A stretch of DNA of 64,000 bases from assembly GCF_018603905.1 (NCBI RefSeq), contig NZ_JAHFZZ010000023.1, positions 107,911 to 171,910 on the forward strand. Reading direction: 5' to 3'. Below, one piece after another: positions 60,635-64,000 of the stretch. Origin of the DNA: Nonomuraea sp. NEAU-A123. GTDB taxonomy: Bacteria; Actinomycetota; Actinomycetes; Streptosporangiales; Streptosporangiaceae. Position 1 is the stretch's first letter, and each line of letters opens with the position of its first letter. The notes below the pieces were generated by a model. The model made no database searches and had not been told where the DNA came from. It saw only the letters and a program-made list of their open reading frames with translations. The translations under genes were made by a program, and so were the position numbers.

Positions 60635-60939
60635 GACGCCGTGCCCTTCCCGCTCTGCAGTTCCAGCCAGTCGACCTCGACCGAGGCCAGCAGTGCTTCG
60701 CGAGCCCCCAGGAACCGCTTGGTGTGCTCGGTCTGCTCGTGGGCGTCGAAGGCTGAACGGTCTCGGTACAGCTCGTAGAAGATCCGCTGGAGCGGCTGGC
60801 CGTCCACTCGATGTGAGGCGTACACGAGCGTTCCCGGCTCGCGCTGGCGGATCGCCTCGATTGTCTCACCGACGAGCTCGTCGAACGCCGCGGCGCTCGT
60901 CTCGTCCTTGCAGGTGAATCGCACCATGAGTCCGAACAT
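60631..60939 (-). CDS. ABM-fold quinol monooxygenase-like protein
   Basis: A 102-residue antibiotic-biosynthesis-monooxygenase fold protein: MFGLMVRFTCKDE, EPGTLVYASHR, RIFYELYRDRSAFDAHEQTEHTKRF. Such proteins oxidise quinols or act on small aromatics. A GGAGGG site precedes ATG 60939. First gene of the operon with the XRE regulator. Confidence 0.85.
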   Translation of the reverse strand: MFGLMVRFTCKDETSAAAFDELVGETIEAIRQREPGTLVYASHRVDGQPLQRIFYELYRDRSAFDAHEQTEHTKRFLGAREALLASVEVDWLELQSGKGTAS

Positions 60940-60993
60940 GTGCACCCTCCTCGGGCCGCCGCCTCTAACTGGATCTCTGCTCTTTACCTGACC

Positions 60994-61065
60994 AGTACTT
61001 ATTGTGCGGCGCAAGTACATCAAGTCGCTTGTACTAGAAGTATAGCACCAGTACTTTAAGTACTG
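60994..61065. promoter_or_regulatory. AGTACTT palindrome array
   Basis: Repeated half-sites: CAGTACTT (60994-61001), AAGTAC (61014-61019), CTTGTACT (61028-61035) and the perfect palindrome CAGTACTT-T-AAGTACTG (61049-61065). They cover the divergent promoter region of the ABM/XRE operon and the ATPase gene, in a clearly AT-rich island. Confidence 0.6.
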
Positions 61066-61113
61066 ATAGCAGTTGGCAGGGCTTTGACCTGCACGAACAT
61101 GAGGTAAGCCGAC

Positions 61114-61542
61114 GTGACAACAGCCTCGAAAAGCCACAAAGAGATTCACCGGTGGTGTCGCAACTTCCCAGGCACCAAGAGTCAGGTACGTGAAGCCCGC
61201 CGCTTCGTCACCAGCTACCTGGTCGACCGTCCCGAAGCCGACGTCGCCGAACTCGTCGTCTCTGAGTTGGCCACCAACGCCATCCGCCACTCCCGCAGCG
61301 GCCAGGTCGGCGGCAATTTCGGGGTGACCATCCACGCGGGCGGTGAACTGCTGATCGTCGCCGTCCTGGACGATGGCGGCCCGATGGGTCCGCACATCCG
61401 GCAAGCTGCCGAACATGAGCAGGGCGGTCGCGGCCTTCACCTCGTCGAGGAACTGACGACACGCTGGGGCGTCTACGGCGACGAACACGGTCGGACGGTC
61501 TGGGCGCTCCTGGCCCTCGCACCAGACCCGCCCGTCAGATGA
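61114..61542 (+). CDS. HATPase_c anti-sigma-like ATP-binding protein
   Basis: A 142-residue RsbW/SpoIIAB-like domain. N box ELVVSELATNAIRHS (near residues 46-60), G1 box VAVLDDGGPMGP and G2 GGRGLHLVEELTTRWGV. Actinomycete genomes hold many such stand-alone kinase-like proteins paired with XRE regulators. GTG start. Followed by an overlapping 89-codon gene. Confidence 0.85.
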   Translation: MTTASKSHKEIHRWCRNFPGTKSQVREARRFVTSYLVDRPEADVAELVVSELATNAIRHSRSGQVGGNFGVTIHAGGELLIVAVLDDGGPMGPHIRQAAEHEQGGRGLHLVEELTTRWGVYGDEHGRTVWALLALAPDPPVR

Positions 61543-61808
61543 CGTCGTGCCTGGCTCCCCATGTGCCGAAGCCCGGGCCTCACTGCACCCCATTGATCTG
61601 GCTGAAGCCACGCAACGCCCCACGGTGCCGGGTGATCGCCTGGACCTGCGACTGCGATGAGGTCGTATATGAGCTGTGCGCCGCCGGCGGCCAGGCCTTC
61701 ATCAAGCGCACACACCTCAGCAGCCCCACCACCCATGAAACACACCACATGAGCACACGCGAAGGAAGAGACACCTGGCAGGCCCTACTGTCCGGGCTCG
61801 TGCGATAG
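61539..61808 (+). CDS. Small hypothetical protein coupled to the ATPase gene
   Basis: An 89-residue protein with CDCDEVVYELCAAGGQAFIKRT in the middle, a pattern I have seen in small proteins encoded after actinomycete HATPase genes. It overlaps the ATPase gene by four bases. Function unknown. Confidence 0.65.
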   Translation: MTSCLAPHVPKPGPHCTPLIWLKPRNAPRCRVIAWTCDCDEVVYELCAAGGQAFIKRTHLSSPTTHETHHMSTREGRDTWQALLSGLVR

Positions 61809-61841
61809 GCCAGGTAGCCCGCGCAGCCAGTGAGCAGCCGT

Positions 61842-61845
61842 CTAG
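61842..61845. repeat. Target-site duplication CTAG, left
   Basis: CTAG directly outside the left inverted repeat; matched at 63783-63786. CTAG is a known 4-bp target of IS701-family elements. Confidence 0.7.
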
Positions 61846-61869
61846 TACTCCAGCCGTAGATCGTGATCT

Positions 61870-63188
61870 TCATGTCTGATTCGCGGCTTGTCGACGATAA
61901 TGGCTGACCTGGGCTCGGGCCTGGTGACGGCGTCGCCAGGCGGACCAGCGGAGCCGGTGGGCTGCATCGTGCACGGACCGGACGACGAGCGTCGTGAACA
62001 GTCGCTGAATCTCGTTGCAGGTGCGCGGGATCAATCCGTCCGGGGCGAGATGGCGGGCGTGTTCATCAGCGCGGACAACGGCGAGGAAGGCGTGCGCGAG
62101 CATGGCCAGGGTGGTCCAGCGAGACCACGAGGTGAAGCGGCGGACCTGGTGCTCGTCCAGTCCGGCCAGGCCCTTTCCAGACTGGAAGGTCTCCTCCACC
62201 CGCCATCTTGACCCGGCAACCCGCACCAGCGTGGCCAGAGGCACCGGCGCGGACGACCAGCAGCGGTAGTAGGCGAGTTCCCCGGTGGTGCGGTTTCGGC
62301 GGATCAACAGCCTATGGCTGCCGGGCCGGGGTTCGGCCAGGCCGATGACGGCCCAGTCGTAGAAGCGGTGCCCCTTGGCGCCGGCCCCTGCCGACAGCTT
62401 CTGCCAGGCCCGTTTCGGCACCTTCGCGGCCAGGGCGTCCGCGCGGATCTTCCCCGCACCAGTGGTGACTTCAGATGAGCAGGCGACGGCGAGTACGTAG
62501 CCGGCCCCGCGCTCTTCCAGTGCGGACCGCAGCTTCGGGTTGCCGCCGTAGACCTCGTCTCCTGCGACCCAGCCCACGCAGTGCCCAGCGTCGAGGAACC
62601 GGCCGATCATGCGGGCGGCCAACTCCGGCTTGGTCGCGAAGGCGGTGTCCTCGCTCAGGCCCGCGGCCCGGCAGCGGTCCGGGTCGCACGTCCACGAGCG
62701 GGGAATGTACAGCTCTCGGTCCACCGCCGCGTGCCCGCGCCGGCCCGCATAGACCAGGTAGACCGCGACCTGCGCGTTCTCGATCCTCCCGGCGGTGCCG
62801 ATGTACTGGCGCTGGACGCGACCGTGTGCGTGCCCTTCTTCACGTCCCCGGTCTCGTCGACCACCAGCACCGCATCCTCCTCGTGCAGATGCTCCAGCAC
62901 ATACTCACGCACGTCATCACGCACGCGGTCGGCATCCCACCTGGCCCGGCCGAGCAGATGCTGCATGCCGTCCGGACTGGCCTGCCCGGCCCACTCCGCG
63001 ATGCTCCAGCAGTTCTTGCGCGGCAGGTCCGACAGCAGCCCCCGCACCAAGTCCCTCACCCGGCGCCGGGGTTCGACCCACGCGAACCGGCCCGCTATCC
63101 GATCCATCAGGACCTCGAACCCCTCCTGCCAGCGGGCAGGGTCTACGCTGTGGCCCGCGGCCACCGACTGATCTTCGTTTGTCGACAC
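61870..63188 (-). pseudogene. IS701-family transposase, frameshifted
   Basis: DDE transposase with an N-terminal DUF4322-type part (MSTNEDQSVAAGHSVDP, AVLVVDETGDVKKGTHTV giving the first catalytic Asp) in one frame. The continuation (VDRELYIPRSWTCDPDRC, GDEVYGGNPKLR, SRWRVEETFQSGKGLAGLD) is in another frame. The shift lies near 62822, where GTCGCGTCC would read GTCGGCGTCC in an intact gene, a one-base loss. Full length would be about 440 residues. Inactive if the sequence is correct. Confidence 0.82.
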
Positions 63189-63222
63189 AACTGACGATGA
63201 TCAACGATGGCCGTCTGCGTCT

Positions 63223-63669
63223 TTACGCCATCCAGCAGTACAGGCGGTGATCCCGCCCGCGGAAAGCGTGAGCAAGCCGGGCCAGATCGCTCAGAAGCTG
63301 GATCGCGATCTCCTGGTCAAACACTTCGCCATCCGCCGCCCGCTCCTGGACCCACAGCTGGCTGACTTCGACAAGCCGGGACCGGCCGGCAGCGGCAAGT
63401 GCGTCCTGAAGGACTTTGGAGGCGACGAGGAGCATGGGGCCCCCGCTATCGCCAGGATCCGCGACAACTTCGGGCTCATCAGCAGCGATAACCTCGTCAA
63501 AACTCCGACCGGTGAAGATGCCCTCCCACTCGATCAGCGCCACTTCAGCGTTGAAGTTGCCGTACGACAGCGACTCGAAAGTCCCGTCGGGGCCGCCATC
63601 CACGACCACAGCCGCAGCTTCGTGACTCGGTGCCATGAAGAACTTGATGATGATGCTCACGGAGGGCAT
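63223..63669 (-). CDS. Passenger gene of the IS: conserved hypothetical protein
   Basis: A 148-residue protein from ATG 63669: PSVSIIIKFFMAPSHEAAAVV, YGNFNAEVALIEWEGIFTGRSFDEV, LARLAHAFRGRDHRLYCWMA. It resembles a chromosomal actinomycete family of unknown function that normally starts with the KFF strand. The frame extends upstream to GTG 63765 inside the inverted repeat and would add a hydrophobic segment (ALIGAVAACLIAVCAL), so a membrane-anchored fusion is possible. Confidence 0.65.
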   Translation of the reverse strand: MPSVSIIIKFFMAPSHEAAAVVVDGGPDGTFESLSYGNFNAEVALIEWEGIFTGRSFDEVIAADEPEVVADPGDSGGPMLLVASKVLQDALAAAGRSRLVEVSQLWVQERAADGEVFDQEIAIQLLSDLARLAHAFRGRDHRLYCWMA

Positions 63670-63782
63670 GGTGCCTGCACGACCGACCCTTGTCCACCCG
63701 CTGGTCAGCGCGCAGACCGCGATCAGGCAAGCCGCTACCGCCCCGATCAAGGCAACCATGATCACGATCTACGGCTGGAGTA

Positions 63783-63786
63783 CTAG
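63783..63786. repeat. Target-site duplication CTAG, right
   Basis: CTAG directly outside the right inverted repeat of the IS701-like element. Confidence 0.7.
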
Positions 63787-63910
63787 GACGCCAGGCTCAA
63801 TCAAGATCATTTTAAACCGCTCGATCCGGATGAGAACTTTCTCTACGTCTTCAAGGGCCAAGGCCGCGTAGTTAGAGGGCATTTGATTTGAGTAGATTGC
63901 GGCTTATGTT

Positions 63911-64000
63911 CTAGTAGGTGCCTCGCCAGGTTGGGGTGGTCTCGTCCGTTATGCGCCTGGCCAGGTTATTGATCGACGCGATGTGGATCATGGCTTGAGA
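63911..64000 (-). CDS. Transposase C-terminal end (IS5-like), cut by window edge
   Basis: The frame open to the right edge ends SQAMIHIASINNLARRITDE and then TTPTWRGTY, a C-terminus typical of IS5-family (IS427-type) actinomycete transposases. Only 29 codons are visible. It would make the 61.8-64 kb region a cluster of two insertion sequences. Confidence 0.6.
   Translation of the reverse strand, partial: SQAMIHIASINNLARRITDETTPTWRGTY

Larger units (their letters stand above)
61846..63782. mobile_element. IS701-like element with an extra gene
   Basis: Perfect 23-bp terminal inverted repeats (61846-61868 and 63760-63782, starting TACTCCAGCCGTAGATCG) bound a 1,937-bp element flanked by CTAG. 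It holds a frameshifted transposase (61870-63188) and, between it and the right end, a separate leftward gene (63223-63669). Usual IS701 elements are about 1.4 kb with only a transposase. Confidence 0.8.

Overview
The window is high-GC actinomycete chromosome. An order-level guess is Streptosporangiales, Nonomuraea-like. This rests on gene content (mshA, a CarD homologue, SenX3/RegX3-PhoU, an F420-type PPOX protein, DUF2637, an ECF42-type sigma factor, MurT/GatD, GTG starts, an AICE and an IS701-like element) and not on any database match.

Layout. 1-8.9 kb is accessory and partly degenerate: a cut GNAT gene, a HAD hydrolase, a methyltransferase, a large membrane NACHT NTPase, a small membrane-protein operon behind MarR-type palindromes with a MarR remnant next to it, a nucleotidyltransferase (AbiEii-like) pair with a shortened second gene, a secreted sialidase-like/ricin protein, and fused remnants of a DUF2992 gene and a glycoside hydrolase. 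8.9-39.3 kb is mostly housekeeping: murT-gatD, an ECF42 sigma pair, DsrE, nitrobindin, DUF2470, a Nur-type Fur regulator with ygfZ, dtd, asparaginase, a monooxygenase divergent from a GntR-TetR fusion regulator, alaX, an XRE/HbhA-like pair, BlaI-M56, a macro-domain protein, SDR, mshA behind a SigR-type promoter, gpmA, phoU / senX3-regX3, lpqE-like, carD-ispF (no ispD between them), two GlsB-like membrane proteins, DUF2637, PPOX and cysS.

39.3-45.7 kb separates cysS from rlmB and carries a phosphotransferase, a 14-bp tandem array, ohr, an LLM oxidoreductase and an alpha/beta hydrolase (both with long in-frame repeat insertions), an HxlR regulator and an MFS exporter.

46.7-57.9 kb is an actinomycete integrative and conjugative element (AICE) in a tRNA-Thr(TGT) gene. 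It has 44-bp attL/attR repeats, a tandem 12-bp repeat at each end (candidate integrase arm sites), a translationally coupled leftward operon ending traB-rep-xis-int, a GntR/UTRA regulator with candidate operators, and cargo (an HTH-TPR regulator coupled to a flavoprotein, and orphan proteins). traB carries a frameshift. 58-64 kb is a second accessory zone: a Fic protein, an XRE-TPR regulator with an ABM monooxygenase, an ATPase-fold anti-sigma-like protein, an IS701-like element flanked by CTAG that carries an extra gene and a frameshifted transposase, and the end of another transposase at the right edge.

Several short tandem repeats, both coding and intergenic, occur across the window, which suggests slippage-prone sequence in this genome.
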